64,000 bases of DNA from UBA7803 sp963822255 (GTDB taxonomy: Bacteria; Pseudomonadota; Gammaproteobacteria; Pseudomonadales; Azotimanducaceae). A model generated the notes under the pieces. The model did not search any database, had not been told where the DNA came from, and saw only the letters and a list, made by a program, of their open reading frames with translations. Shown here in pieces: positions 18,076-27,376 of this stretch. Position numbers and translations under genes: made by a program. How positions within the stretch are numbered: position 1 is the stretch's first letter; each line of letters begins with the position of its first letter. Location: NCBI GenBank assembly GCA_963822255.1, contig CAWGGV010000002.1, positions 206,603 to 270,602 on the forward strand, read 5' to 3'.

Positions 18076-19083
18076 TCAGAGCCGGTAGACGCGGGTTGCG
18101 GTGCCGCGGAACATGGCCTCCTGCTCTTCGCCAGTGAACCGCGCCGCGATCTTCTTCAGGCCGTTGTACAGCACCGGGTAGGAAAGCGAGCGCTTGTCGA
18201 CGGGGAAGTTGCTCTCGAACATGCAGCGATCCGGCCCGAACGCATCGATCGCGTGCAGGTAATAGCGCTCCTGCGCGGCGACGAACGCGTCCGACGTCGG
18301 CGGTGCGGGTGCCCGGTCCCAGCCGAAGCCGTTGTCCGGCATGGCCAGGCCGCCGATCTTGGCGACGACGTTGGGACACGCGGCGATCTCGCGGATGTCG
18401 TCCTTCCACTGCTCGAAGATCGCCTCGCGCTGGCCGGCGTAGGGGCCGACGCCGAGCGGCGTGCCGAAGTGGTCGAGAACCATCCGGGTGTCGGGGACGG
18501 CACGGGCAAGCTCCGCAAAGGCGCGGCTCTGGTGGTGATAGTGCCAGGTGTCGTAGCTGTAGCCGAGCTCGCCCAGGCGCTTCATGCCGCGGCGGAAATC
18601 GTCGCGAGCGTAGAGCCCGTCCGGCGCGCGGCCGGGGATGGTGAGGGCTTCGGGATGCGGATCGCGGGCGCCGGCGTGGCGGATGCCGCGGAACAGCCCG
18701 CCGCCGGCATCCTCGTGCGCGGCGAGCACTTCCTCTACGGCGTCGCCCAGACAGAGATCCGCGTGGGCGACGATGGCCGCAATGGTGGCCTTGCCGGGAT
18801 CGCGGGCGCTGGCCTCGGCCAGCTCACGCACGAACTCGGTCTCACCGACGCAGCGCAGGTGCTCGGGCCCGTCGTCCCGGTAGCCGGCACGGCACTCGAC
18901 GAACACCGTCTTCTCGATGCGATGGCCGGTCTCGGTGTCGCGCCAGAGGTCTTCCAGCAGGTAATCGTGGCCGGGACGCCGCCACAGATGGTGGTGCGGG
19001 TCGACAATGGGCCGGTCGGGATCGATGATGGGCTCGCGGATGAGGTCGAGCCACTGCTGACTGCCGGGGACGGGTGCGCTCAT
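18076..19083 (-). CDS. Amidohydrolase-2 family metal-dependent hydrolase, LigI/fuconolactonase-like
   Basis: TIM-barrel metal-dependent hydrolase of the amidohydrolase superfamily, 335 residues. IVDPHHHLWRR near residue 27 is the first-strand metal site. Later landmarks are the Glu of VFVECRAGYR, the histidines in YDTWHYHHQSR and VLDHFGTPLG, and the Asp/Asn end motif MFESNFPVDKRS. Relatives hydrolyse 2-pyrone-4,6-dicarboxylate or sugar lactones. ATG at 19083. The downstream neighbour is DAHP synthase; the functional link, if any, is unclear. Confidence 0.88.
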   Translation of the reverse strand: MSAPVPGSQQWLDLIREPIIDPDRPIVDPHHHLWRRPGHDYLLEDLWRDTETGHRIEKTVFVECRAGYRDDGPEHLRCVGETEFVRELAEASARDPGKATIAAIVAHADLCLGDAVEEVLAAHEDAGGGLFRGIRHAGARDPHPEALTIPGRAPDGLYARDDFRRGMKRLGELGYSYDTWHYHHQSRAFAELARAVPDTRMVLDHFGTPLGVGPYAGQREAIFEQWKDDIREIAACPNVVAKIGGLAMPDNGFGWDRAPAPPTSDAFVAAQERYYLHAIDAFGPDRCMFESNFPVDKRSLSYPVLYNGLKKIAARFTGEEQEAMFRGTATRVYRL

Positions 19084-19197
19084 GGTCAATCCTCTGGGCG
19101 GCTGTTGTCGGCCGATGATATACGTCGATGGTCCGCACCGTGAACGCCGCATCGAGGGTGAACCTCATCGTCGCGGCCATGTGCGGAAGCGCGCGTG

Positions 19198-20064
19198 TCA
19201 GCCGGCGACGGCGATGACGTGCTCGAGCTCGCCGATCCGCTGATCCACTTTGTCGGAACGCTGCGAGCCGAGATGCAGCACCAGCCGGTCGACACCGAGA
19301 TCCCGGAACGCGCGGACGCCGTCGTCGTCGACCGTGGTCGGCGTGACGACGATCTGAAAGCCGTCGCGGGAACGCCCCCGTGCGTCGAGCGCCTGGTCCA
19401 GGCGTTTCAGCGTCTCGGTCGCGCTGGCCGGTGTCAGCCCGAAACCGTACCAGCCGGCGCCGAACTCGGCGGCGCGCCGGAACGCCCGGTCGCTGTGGCC
19501 GCCGACGATGATGGGCACATGGGGCTTCTGCACCGGCTTCGGATCGAGCCGGCAGGGATGGCGCACCTGAAAGTGCCGGCCGTCGTAGGTGGTGACGGGC
19601 TCGGTCCAGAGCCGCGTCACCAGCTCGAGGAACTCGTCAGACCGCTCGCCGCGGTCTTCCCAGGTGTAGCCGCAGGTCTCCACTTCCTCTCTGCACCAGC
19701 CGACGCCGATGCCGAAGTCGACGCGACCGCCCGACAGCCAGTCCAGGGTGGCGAACTCCTTGGCCGTATAGATGGGGTTGCGCTGCGAGATCAGGCTGAT
19801 GCCGGTGCCGAAGCGCAACGTCTTGGTGGCGTTGGCGAGGAAGCCGAAGGTGGCCACGGTGTCCAGCAGCCCGCCGCCTTCGGGCACCGGGATACGGCCG
19901 TCCCGTGAGCCCGGGTAGGGGAACTCCATCTCGTCGAACAGCACCACGTGCTCGCCCATCCAGAGCGAGTCGAGGCCGGCAGCCTCGACCCGCCGGCCGA
20001 GGTCGGCGACGAGCTCGGGCGTGCTCAAAGGGGACATGAACGTCGCGAACACTCCGATCTTCAT
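19198..20064 (-). CDS. LLM-class flavin-dependent oxidoreductase
   Basis: Luciferase-like monooxygenase or reductase, 288 residues. MKIGVFATFMSPLSTPELVADLGRRVEAAGLDSLWMGEHVV is the classic family start, followed by LRFGTGISLISQRNPIYTAKEFATLDWLSGGRVDFGIGVGW and PVQKPHVPIIVGG. Many relatives are annotated as F420-dependent, but no F420 gene is visible here, so FMN is more likely. Start ATG at 20064. Probably leads a minus-strand run with the amidohydrolase and DAHP synthase, 114 bases ahead. Confidence 0.9.
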   Translation of the reverse strand: MKIGVFATFMSPLSTPELVADLGRRVEAAGLDSLWMGEHVVLFDEMEFPYPGSRDGRIPVPEGGGLLDTVATFGFLANATKTLRFGTGISLISQRNPIYTAKEFATLDWLSGGRVDFGIGVGWCREEVETCGYTWEDRGERSDEFLELVTRLWTEPVTTYDGRHFQVRHPCRLDPKPVQKPHVPIIVGGHSDRAFRRAAEFGAGWYGFGLTPASATETLKRLDQALDARGRSRDGFQIVVTPTTVDDDGVRAFRDLGVDRLVLHLGSQRSDKVDQRIGELEHVIAVAG

Positions 20065-20152
20065 AGCGGTTTTCTCCCGGATTCGTTGAGTATGAGTATG
20101 TAGCAGTGATGGCTGGGCGCCCAGCGTGTGATTGCGAAGCTCCCACCGACGA

Positions 20153-20179
20153 GGATCGCGACCGGGAGGTCGCTCCCAC
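20153..20179. repeat. Single REP-like element
   Basis: One copy of the GGAGCGACCTCCCGGTCGC element in inverted orientation, in the gap between divergent LLM and MacA-like genes. Unlike at 1594 or 25354, no second inverted copy is evident, though a GCTCCCAC remnant lies just to the left. Confidence 0.75.
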
Positions 20180-20250
20180 AGTGGGTTGCTCGCGGCGGTT
20201 GTATTTGCGCTGGCCATTGGTCACCCTGAGGCTCCTGGGGGGAGAACTCC

Positions 20251-21492
20251 GTGGACAAGCGGGATCTGCTCGGGCAGCTCAAGATCGACCGCGATGCCGA
20301 GGCGCCGGGCCGCGCCAGGCGTCCGCTCAAGTGGCTGCTCGGCCTGGTGTCGGTGGGGGTGCTGGCATTCGTTGCCTGGTTCGTCGGGTTTCCGTCGGAT
20401 TCCGCGGTGCCCGTGCGCACGGCCATTGCCACCACGGCCGCGGCGTCCGATCCCGGCACCAGCGTGCTCGATGCCACCGGCTACGTGGTGGCCCGGCGGG
20501 AAGCCACCGTCAGCTCCAAGGTCACCGGCAAGGTCGTGGAGGTCATGATCGAGGAAGGCATGAGTGTGAAGGAGGGGCAGCTCCTCGCGACCTTGGACGA
20601 TCGTGTGCCCCGGGCTCAGCTCGCGCTGGCCGAAAGTCAGCTCGAAGCCGCTCGCGCGGGGCTCGGCGAGATCAAGGTGCAGATCCGCCAGGCGCACCTG
20701 GATCTCGAACGTACCGAAGGCCTTGCCAAGCGCAACCTGGCGAGCCAGGCGGATCAGGACCGCGACCGCCTCGCCGTGGAGGCGCTGGAGGCGCGGCTCG
20801 CCCGCGCCAGGGACGAGGTTACGGTGGCGGAGCGCAGTGCCGCCGTCGAGCGTCAGATGGTCGAGGACATGAAGATCCGTGCGCCGTTCTCCGGCATCGT
20901 CATCGCCAAGGCCGCGCAGCCAGGTGAGATGATCTCGCCGATCTCCGCCGGCGGCGGATTCACCCGCACCGGAATCTGCACCCTGGTGGATATGGATTCG
21001 CTGGAGGTGGAGGTGGACGTGAACGAGGCCTACATCAACCGCGTGCAACCGGAACAGCCCGTGAAGGTCACCTTGAACGCCTACCCTAACGACGGGCTTC
21101 CGGCGCGGGTGATCGCCATCATCCCCGCCGCCGATCGCACCAAGGCGACGGTTCGGGTGCGCATCGGCCTGCTGGATCGCGACCCGCGGGTGCTGCCGGA
21201 TATGGGGGTGAAGGTCGCGTTTCTGGAGGAGCAGAAGGCTGCGGATGCAGCGCCGCCGCCCGCCGGCGTGCTGGTGCCGAAGGAGGCCGTGGGTCGCGAC
21301 GCAACCGGTGAATTCGTCTGGGTGGTGCAGGCAGGTGCCGCCAGCCGCCGGGCGGTGACGGTGGGTGAGCGGCAGGGAAGCCGCGTGCTGGTGAGCCGGG
21401 GCCTGGCCCAGGGCGAACGGGTCGTGGCGCCGCTCGACGACGATCTTCCGGCGTTGCTGGCGGAGGGCGGGCGAGTCGCAGTGGTCAACTGA
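20251..21492 (+). CDS. HlyD/MacA-family periplasmic adaptor of an ABC exporter
   Basis: Membrane-fusion protein linking an inner-membrane ABC exporter to an outer-membrane channel. 413 residues. One N-terminal membrane anchor (near 28-48, LKWLLGLVSVGVLAFVAWFVG), then a lipoyl half-domain (ATGYVVARREATVSSKVTGKV), a coiled-coil hairpin (near 105-195) and the second lipoyl half IRAPFSGIVIAKAAQPGEMI. GTG start at 20251 preceded by GGGGGGAGA. First gene of a four-gene operon with the ATPase and two permeases. No outer-membrane channel gene is included. Confidence 0.9.
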   Translation: MDKRDLLGQLKIDRDAEAPGRARRPLKWLLGLVSVGVLAFVAWFVGFPSDSAVPVRTAIATTAAASDPGTSVLDATGYVVARREATVSSKVTGKVVEVMIEEGMSVKEGQLLATLDDRVPRAQLALAESQLEAARAGLGEIKVQIRQAHLDLERTEGLAKRNLASQADQDRDRLAVEALEARLARARDEVTVAERSAAVERQMVEDMKIRAPFSGIVIAKAAQPGEMISPISAGGGFTRTGICTLVDMDSLEVEVDVNEAYINRVQPEQPVKVTLNAYPNDGLPARVIAIIPAADRTKATVRVRIGLLDRDPRVLPDMGVKVAFLEEQKAADAAPPPAGVLVPKEAVGRDATGEFVWVVQAGAASRRAVTVGERQGSRVLVSRGLAQGERVVAPLDDDLPALLAEGGRVAVVN

Positions 21493-21511
21493 CGAGACGG
21501 AGGAGGCGATC

Positions 21512-22228
21512 ATGGCTGCCATGGTGCATCTGGAGAAGGTGACGAAGAGCTACCGCCGTGGCCGCGAGGTGGTGGAGGTGCTCGACGCGATCGACTTCGA
21601 CATCGAAGAGGGCGACTTCCTCGCGCTGATGGGTCCGTCCGGGTCGGGCAAGTCGACCCTGCTCAATCTCATCGGCGGTATCGACCAGCCCACCAGCGGC
21701 GTGGTGGAAGTGGCCGGTCAGCGTCTGAACGGTCTGTCCAGCTCGGCGCTCGCCAGGTGGCGCTCGCGTCACATCGGCTTCGTGTTTCAGTTCTACAACC
21801 TGCTGCCGGTGCTCACGGCCCTGCGCAACGTGGAGCTTCCGCTGCTGCTGACGAAGCTGTCGCGCAAGCAGCGGCGGCAGAACGCGCTCACCGCGCTGGA
21901 AGTGGTCGGGCTGGTCGACCGCGCATCCCACAAGCCCGGTGAGCTGTCCGGCGGACAGCAGCAACGGGTCGCCATCGCCCGGGCGCTGGTTGCGGATCCC
22001 TCTGTGCTGGTGTGCGACGAGCCGACGGGTGATCTCGACCGTGACTCGGCCGACGAGATTCTGGGTCTCCTGGAGATACTGAACCGCGACCATGGCAAGA
22101 CCGTCATCATGGTCACCCACGACCCGCGCGCCGCGGCTCATGCGCGCCACATCCTCTATCTCGACAAGGGCCGGTTGCGAGACACGCCGGAAGAGGCGGG
22201 AGCAGGGGTGGAAGTAACGCCGGCATGA
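21512..22228 (+). CDS. ABC transporter ATP-binding protein, MacB/LolD type
   Basis: 238-residue nucleotide-binding subunit. Walker A GPSGSGKST (near 46), Q-loop VFQFYNLLPVLTALRNVELPLLL, signature LSGGQQQRVAIARAL (near 148), Walker B VLVCDEPTGDLDRDSA and the switch His in VTHDP. The ATG at 21512 follows GGAGG; a second ATG at 21521 is also possible. It overlaps the next gene by 4 bases (ATGA), showing translational coupling with the permease. Confidence 0.95.
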   Translation: MAAMVHLEKVTKSYRRGREVVEVLDAIDFDIEEGDFLALMGPSGSGKSTLLNLIGGIDQPTSGVVEVAGQRLNGLSSSALARWRSRHIGFVFQFYNLLPVLTALRNVELPLLLTKLSRKQRRQNALTALEVVGLVDRASHKPGELSGGQQQRVAIARALVADPSVLVCDEPTGDLDRDSADEILGLLEILNRDHGKTVIMVTHDPRAAAHARHILYLDKGRLRDTPEEAGAGVEVTPA

Positions 22229-23382
22229 GCTGGTTCTCGCTGGTGTGGGCCAACCTGTTCCGCTACAAGACTCGCACCGTACTGACTATGATCTCGGTCG
22301 TGGTGGCCTTTCTGCTGTTCGCGTTGCTGCGCAACGTCATCGAGTCCTTCTCCACCGGCATTCAGATCGCGGGCGTGGACCGGCTCGTCACGTCGCCCAA
22401 GTACTCCATCATCGATCCCCTGCCGCTGGCTCACGGGGCGCAGATTCAAGGGCTGGATGGCGTGGCGGCGGTCACCCACGCCAACTGGTTCGGCGGCTAC
22501 TACCAGGACCCGAGCAATTTCTTCCCCAAATACCCGGTGGAGCCCAGAAGCTGGTTCGCCATGTATCCGGAGTACCACATCGCGCCCGAGCAGCTCGACG
22601 CCTTTGCCGATACCCGCAACGGCGCCGTGGTACCCGTGGCCATGGCCGAGCGGTATGGCTGGTCGGTGGGCGACCGCATTCCCATCACCGCCGACATCTA
22701 TCCGAAGAAGGACGGCACCCGCACGTGGGAGTTCGAGCTGGTGGGAACCTATTCGGCGACGCCGGGTGATACCCCGCCGAGCACGTTCCTGTTCCAGTAC
22801 GACTACTTCGACCAGGCGGCCGAGTTCGGCAACGGCACGGTGAGCTGGTTCGTGGTGCGGGTTTCCGATCCCGATCGAGCGGCGGAAGTGGCCAACGGCA
22901 TCGACGCCCTGTTCCAGAACTCGCAGAACCCCACCCGTACGTCCACCGAGGCGGACTACCAGCGCCAGTTCGCCAGCCAGCTCGGCGACATCGGGCTGAT
23001 GATGACGGGCATTCTGGGGGCGGTGTTCTTCACCATCCTGCTGCTCACCGGCAACACCATGGCGCAGGGCCTCCGAGAACGCCTGCCGGAGCTCGCGGTG
23101 ATGAAGACACTGGGCTTCACCGACCGCGGCGTGGCTCTGGTGGTGCTGGCCGAGGCGGTGCTGCTGTGTCTGGTGGGCGGGGTGCTGGGACTGGGCCTCG
23201 GTGCCCTGGCGACCCAGCTGCTCGCACCGTCGCTGGAAGGGGTGATGGGCGTATTCCGGCTGTCCTGGTGGACGGTGGCGCTGGGGATCGGTCTGTCGGT
23301 GGTGCTGGGCGTGGTGGTGGGATTCTTCCCGGCCGCGGCCGCCCGGCGTGTGACCATCGCAAGTGCGCTGCGGGGGGAGTAG
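22225..23382 (+). CDS. ABC transporter permease, MacB/FtsX type (first)
   Basis: 385 residues with the four-helix layout of type VII (mechanotransmission) exporters: an N-terminal helix near 14-34, a large periplasmic domain (near 40-250) and three C-terminal helices. The C-terminal part carries LPELAVMKTLGFTDRGVALVVLAEA, the FtsX core motif. It pairs with the next permease, which is similar in topology but clearly different in sequence, so the complex is probably a heterodimer. Confidence 0.9.
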   Translation: MSWFSLVWANLFRYKTRTVLTMISVVVAFLLFALLRNVIESFSTGIQIAGVDRLVTSPKYSIIDPLPLAHGAQIQGLDGVAAVTHANWFGGYYQDPSNFFPKYPVEPRSWFAMYPEYHIAPEQLDAFADTRNGAVVPVAMAERYGWSVGDRIPITADIYPKKDGTRTWEFELVGTYSATPGDTPPSTFLFQYDYFDQAAEFGNGTVSWFVVRVSDPDRAAEVANGIDALFQNSQNPTRTSTEADYQRQFASQLGDIGLMMTGILGAVFFTILLLTGNTMAQGLRERLPELAVMKTLGFTDRGVALVVLAEAVLLCLVGGVLGLGLGALATQLLAPSLEGVMGVFRLSWWTVALGIGLSVVLGVVVGFFPAAAARRVTIASALRGE

Positions 23383-23385
23383 ACC

Positions 23386-24549
23386 GTGATCGGGCAGATC
23401 GTCGAGATCACGTTGCTGAACCTGCGCAGCATTCCCGCCCGCTGGGGCTCATCGTCGGTGATCGTGGTCGGCATCGCCGGGGTGGTCGGGGTGCTGGTGG
23501 CGCTTCTGGCCATGGGCGGCGGGTTCCGGGCCGCGCTCGAACGCTCTGGGGATCCTCACCGCGCCGTGGTGCTGCGCGGCGGGTCCACCGGAGAGCTGTC
23601 CAGCGGCCTCGACACCGAAGCGCGCAACATCGTCGCCAGCATGGACGGCGTGACCGCAGCCAGCGGAGAGCTGTTCCTGGTGGCCGATCTGCCAAAGCGC
23701 TCCAATCGGAGCATGGCCAATGCGGTGGTTCGCGGCGTGGAGGATGCCGCCTTCGACATGCGTCCGGAGATCCACATCGTCGAGGGCCGCCGGTTCCGGC
23801 CCGGCCGCGACGAGGTGATCGCCGGCCGGGGCGCGGCGAAGGAGTTTCAGGGCGTGGACCTCGGTGCGACCATCACCTTTCGCAACACCACCTGGACCGT
23901 GGTGGGCGTCTTCGAATCGGGCGGCTCCGCCTACGATTCGGAGATCTGGGCCGATCTCGGTGCCGCTCAGTCCGCCTTCCGGTCGCCGGGCGCGCTGACA
24001 TCCATGCGGGTGCGGGTGGACGACCCGGCGGTCATACCGGCGCTCGCTGCACAGGTGGACGCGGATCCGCGGCTGGATCTCTCGGTGCGCTCGGAGCCCG
24101 ACTACTATCGAGCCCAGTCCAGCACCATGTCGAAGCTCATCGTCGGCTTCGGCTATGCCGTGGCCGTCATCATGGCGGTCGGCGCGGTGTTCGCCGCCCT
24201 CAACACCATGTACACGGCGGTCTCCGCGCGCACCGTGGAGATCGCCACCTTGCGGGCGCTGGGATTCGGCAGCCTGCCGGTGGTGGTATCGGTGATGAGC
24301 GAAGCCCTGCTGCTGGCGATGCTTGGCGGCGCCGTGGGCGCCGGCCTTGCTTACGTGGTCTTCAACGGCATGACGGTGTCGACGTTGAACCAGGCGTCGT
24401 TCTCCCAGGTGGCCTTCGACTTCGCCGTCACCGGCGAGCTGATGCGGCTCGGCTTCGTCTGGGCGGTAGCCCTCGGCGCCCTGGGCGGGATGTTTCCGGC
24501 CGTGCGGGCGGCGCGCGTGCCCATCACCCTGGCCTTGCGGCGGGGCTGA
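23386..24549 (+). CDS. ABC transporter permease, MacB/FtsX type (second)
   Basis: 387 residues, GTG start 3 bases after the previous stop. Same topology: an N-terminal helix (SSVIVVGIAGVVGVLVALLAM), a long periplasmic domain (PRGVEDAAFDMRPEIHIVEG-type segment, without obvious enzyme motifs) and three C-terminal helices with VSARTVEIATLRALGFGSLPVVVSVMSEALLL. Having two distinct permeases plus MacA and one ATPase is a known arrangement for peptide or lipid export, but the cargo is unknown. Confidence 0.9.
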   Translation: MIGQIVEITLLNLRSIPARWGSSSVIVVGIAGVVGVLVALLAMGGGFRAALERSGDPHRAVVLRGGSTGELSSGLDTEARNIVASMDGVTAASGELFLVADLPKRSNRSMANAVVRGVEDAAFDMRPEIHIVEGRRFRPGRDEVIAGRGAAKEFQGVDLGATITFRNTTWTVVGVFESGGSAYDSEIWADLGAAQSAFRSPGALTSMRVRVDDPAVIPALAAQVDADPRLDLSVRSEPDYYRAQSSTMSKLIVGFGYAVAVIMAVGAVFAALNTMYTAVSARTVEIATLRALGFGSLPVVVSVMSEALLLAMLGGAVGAGLAYVVFNGMTVSTLNQASFSQVAFDFAVTGELMRLGFVWAVALGALGGMFPAVRAARVPITLALRRG

Positions 24550-24681
24550 ACGCGCCGTAGTCGTCTTATTTCCGTCAAGCTGCAAGCCTATAGCGCAAAA
24601 ATCGAAGCTCGCGCAGACGCCACGGTGGACGTGACCAGCGGCGACCCGAACAATGTGCGCCTCTTTGCAGGAGGACACGAC

Positions 24682-25342
24682 ATGACGCTACGGATCAATT
24701 CGGAAGCTCCCGATTTCACCGCCCGGACCACCCAGGGCGAGATCTCCTTTCACGACTGGATCGGTGACGGCTGGGCCATCCTGTTCTCGCATCCGAAGGA
24801 CTTCACCCCGGTGTGCACCACCGAGCTCGGTTACATGGCGGGTCTGCAGCCGGAGTTCGAAAAGCGCAACTGCAAGATCATCGGTCTGTCGGTGGACCCG
24901 GTGGACAATCACGCAGCCTGGTCCAAGGACATCGAGGAGACGCAGGGCCACGCGGTCAACTACCCGATGATCGGAGACACCGACCTGAAGGTGGCCAAGC
25001 TGTACGACATGCTGCCCGAAGGTGCGGGGGAATCATCCGGCGGGCGTAGCGCAGGCGACAACGCTACCGTCCGCTCGGTGTTCATCATCGGGCCCGACAA
25101 GAAGATCAAGGCGATGCTCACGTACCCCATGTCGTCGGGTCGCAACTTCGACGAAGTGCTGCGGCTGCTGGACTCGTGCCAGCTGACCGCCAAGCATCAG
25201 GTGGCCACACCGGTGAACTGGAAGCAGGGCGGACGACGTGATCATCGCGCCGTCGGTGTCGGACGAGGAGGCGAAGAAGCGCTACCCGCAAGGCTGGAAG
25301 TCGCCCAAGCCCTATCTGCGGATCGTCGGCCAGCCGAAGTAG
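24682..25342 (+). CDS. Peroxiredoxin, 1-Cys (Prx6) type, C-terminal frameshift
   Basis: Thiol peroxidase that reduces hydrogen and organic peroxides. MTLRINSEAPDFTARTTQGEISFHDWIGDGWAILFSHPKDFTPVCTTELGYM carries the peroxidatic Cys in PVCTTE (near 47) and an Arg in the active-site loop. An extra base near 25230 moves the last part out of frame; corrected, it reads DDVIIAPSVSDEEAKKRYPQGW...PYLRIVGQPK and gives 219 residues, the Prx6 length. As written, an altered tail runs to 25353. Strong GGAGG before the ATG. Confidence 0.9.
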
Positions 25343-25353
25343 CCGCCTTCTGA

Positions 25354-25420
25354 GTGGGAGCGACCTCCCGGTCGCGATTCTCTGGATCATGAAGATCGCG
25401 ACCGGGAGGTCGCTCCCACA
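25354..25420. repeat. REP/BIME-like inverted pair
   Basis: Two facing GGAGCGACCTCCCGGTCGC elements separated by a short spacer, in the gap between convergent peroxiredoxin and HAD genes. Almost identical to the pair at 1594-1656. The large hairpin may also end transcription from both sides. Confidence 0.85.
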
Positions 25421-25429
25421 AAGGCGATC

Positions 25430-26086
25430 CTACAGCCTTGCCAGCAACGCCGGCAGCTCGCGCAGGGACGCGATGCGGTGGCTGGCCGCGCTGAAATCCT
25501 GGCCGGCCACGAAGTCGTTCGCGACCACGACGCAGTCGATGCCGGCGGCCACTGCGGATCGAAGCCCGCGCTCGGAATCCTCGACGACCACGGCCTCTTC
25601 CGCTGCTGCGCCGAACCGCCGCAGGGCCTCGAGGTAAGGATCAGGCGCCGGCTTCGACCGCGCATAGTCGCCGTTCGTGAGCACGAAGCTCATGTGCCGC
25701 ACGATGTGCCGTTCGCGGTGAATCAGCTCGAAATCCTCGCGCTTGCTGGTGGTGACGATGGCCATGGCATAGCGCTCGGCGAGTCTCGCCAGCAGCTCCG
25801 GAACGGCCGGTATCTCGATGTCCTGTCGCGTGAGGAATTGCTGGTAGACGACGTTGCGGCGGCGCTTGCCCTCGCGAACCTGCGCTTCGCTGGCCCCGGC
25901 CGCCAGAGCCAGCTCCCAGATGGAACGGCCCGTGGGCATGTTGCGGATGTAGCGGTCCCGATCGAGCTCGATGCCGAGCTCGCGCATGCATTGCCGGGTC
26001 GCCTCGAAGTACCACGGCTCGGTGTCGACCAGCACGCCGTCGTGGTCCCACAGGATGTAAGACTTCCGCGCGCGGCCGCGTCGCAT
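25430..26086 (-). CDS. HAD-superfamily phosphatase / beta-phosphoglucomutase-like
   Basis: Haloacid-dehalogenase-fold hydrolase, 218 residues, with a C1-type cap. The nucleophile motif is WDHDGVLVDTE (near 13), motif II is VTTSKRE, the motif III lysine lies in YARSKPAPDPYLEAL (near 145) and motif IV is VVVEDSERGLRSAVAAG. In the first motif the second Asp is kept as DHDG (DxD). Substrate unknown. It follows the VOC gene by 3 bases on the same strand. Confidence 0.88.
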   Translation of the reverse strand: MRRGRARKSYILWDHDGVLVDTEPWYFEATRQCMRELGIELDRDRYIRNMPTGRSIWELALAAGASEAQVREGKRRRNVVYQQFLTRQDIEIPAVPELLARLAERYAMAIVTTSKREDFELIHRERHIVRHMSFVLTNGDYARSKPAPDPYLEALRRFGAAAEEAVVVEDSERGLRSAVAAGIDCVVVANDFVAGQDFSAASHRIASLRELPALLARL

Positions 26087-26089
26087 GCG

Positions 26090-26461
26090 TCAGACCCGGC
26101 TCGCCAGCGCCAGCACGTTGCCGCCCGGGTCGCGGAAAAACGTCATCCATTCCTCGGTGCCGGGGTTGTCGAACATGCCTTCGTCGTCACGGTGGATCAT
26201 GTGAGGCTCGCCGTCGAACTCGACGCCCTGCTCGCGCAGTGAAGCCTGGGCAGCGTGCACGTCGTCGACGCGGAAGTACAACGTGGCCGGTCCGGCATTC
26301 CGCTCGAACAGCAGCCGAACGCCGGCGAAGTCGAAGAACAACAGGCCGGGTGGATCGAAACAGCCGAGGAAACGGGCGCCGAGGATGTCCTGATAGAACG
26401 CGCGGGTCGCCTCGAGGTCATCGGTGTGGGCGGCCACCTGGTGAATGCGGGTCAGTCTCAT
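26090..26461 (-). CDS. VOC (glyoxalase/bleomycin-resistance) family protein
   Basis: 123-residue vicinal-oxygen-chelate protein made of two beta-alpha-beta-beta-beta units. MRLTRIHQVAAHTDDLEATRAFYQDILG starts the first, with a metal-ligand His in IHQVA, and ATLYFRVDDVHAAQASL starts the second, ending with EWMTFFRDPGGNVLAL (Glu ligand region). Could be an isomerase, dioxygenase or resistance protein; the function is not resolved. Shares a transcript with the HAD gene. Confidence 0.85.
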   Translation of the reverse strand: MRLTRIHQVAAHTDDLEATRAFYQDILGARFLGCFDPPGLLFFDFAGVRLLFERNAGPATLYFRVDDVHAAQASLREQGVEFDGEPHMIHRDDEGMFDNPGTEEWMTFFRDPGGNVLALASRV

Positions 26462-26761
26462 GGGCTCGTCCTCGCGGGATGAACGTGAGCATCGGCGATG
26501 ACGCCGAAGCGCGAGCGCCGTGCTCGCGTTCCGGGGTGCGGGAGAATGAATAACCTGCCTGGCGGCGCTCCGCAAGCGCGGGATCAGTGCGGCCTGCTGG
26601 ATTATCGCTCGGCGATTCCGCGGAATCGCGTGCCGTCGGCCAGAGGCCTTCGCGAGAGCACGATGCCGGGGGGCAAAGCATTTGCCGGATTCAACCGAGT
26701 TCGCTGGCGGCCCCCTCCGGGCCAGCGTACATTGCGGGACCCCCACCAAAGGATGCTGGCG
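26462..26761. other. Intergenic stretch without a gene
   Basis: About 300 bases between the divergent VOC and GST genes. Open frames here are only upstream extensions of the GST frame. I see no repeat, RNA gene or strong palindrome. It should hold the promoters of both genes. Confidence 0.5.
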
Positions 26762-27376
26762 ATGGCCGACCTCACCCTGTACCTCGCGTTCCCGTCGCGT
26801 GGCATCACCGTGCTCTGGATGCTGGAAGAGCTCGGGCAGCCTTACGACATGCAGGTGCTCGATCTTTCCAAAAACCAGCACAAGACGCCGGAGTTCCTGG
26901 CGATCAACCCCATGGGCCGGGTGCCGGTGCTCCGGCACGGCGATCAGTACATCTCGGAGAGCGTGGCCATCTGCAGCTATCTGGCGGACGCCTTTCCCGA
27001 GGCCGGTCTCAACGTCCCCGTGGGCCAGCCCGAGCGGGGAAGCTATCTGCAATGGATCCTGTTCGGCCCGGGGACCATGGAACCCGCCATCATCTGGAAG
27101 GCGGCCGGAAATCCGGACGCCGAGTACCAGCCCTTCGCGAGCGTCGAGGAGGTGGCGACGACTGTGGCCAGCGCTGTGCGGGGCCGGCAATTCATCGTCG
27201 ACGACCATTTCACCACCGCGGATGTGATCGTCGGTTCGGGGGTGATGTGGGGGACGCGCATGATGCCGGTGCTGCCGGCGCTGCCTGAGCTCGAAGCCTA
27301 TTGGCAGGGGCTCGAGGCGCGGCCGGCCTGGCAGCGCACCAGTGAGATCTTTCAGTCCCGCATGGCCCACGGGTAA
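26762..27376 (+). CDS. Glutathione S-transferase family protein
   Basis: 204-residue two-domain GST. The thioredoxin-like domain begins LTLYLAFPSRGITVLWMLEELG, with Ser/Thr in the glutathione-activating position, and contains INPMGRVPVLRHGDQYISESVAICSYLAD (the cis-Pro and SNAIL-like ES motif). The alpha-helical C-domain carries FTTADVIVGSGVMWG (N-capping box). An ATG at 26753 would add three residues; 26762 has a weak AAAGGA upstream. Role probably conjugation or isomerisation in degradation of hydrophobic compounds. Confidence 0.9.
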   Translation: MADLTLYLAFPSRGITVLWMLEELGQPYDMQVLDLSKNQHKTPEFLAINPMGRVPVLRHGDQYISESVAICSYLADAFPEAGLNVPVGQPERGSYLQWILFGPGTMEPAIIWKAAGNPDAEYQPFASVEEVATTVASAVRGRQFIVDDHFTTADVIVGSGVMWGTRMMPVLPALPELEAYWQGLEARPAWQRTSEIFQSRMAHG

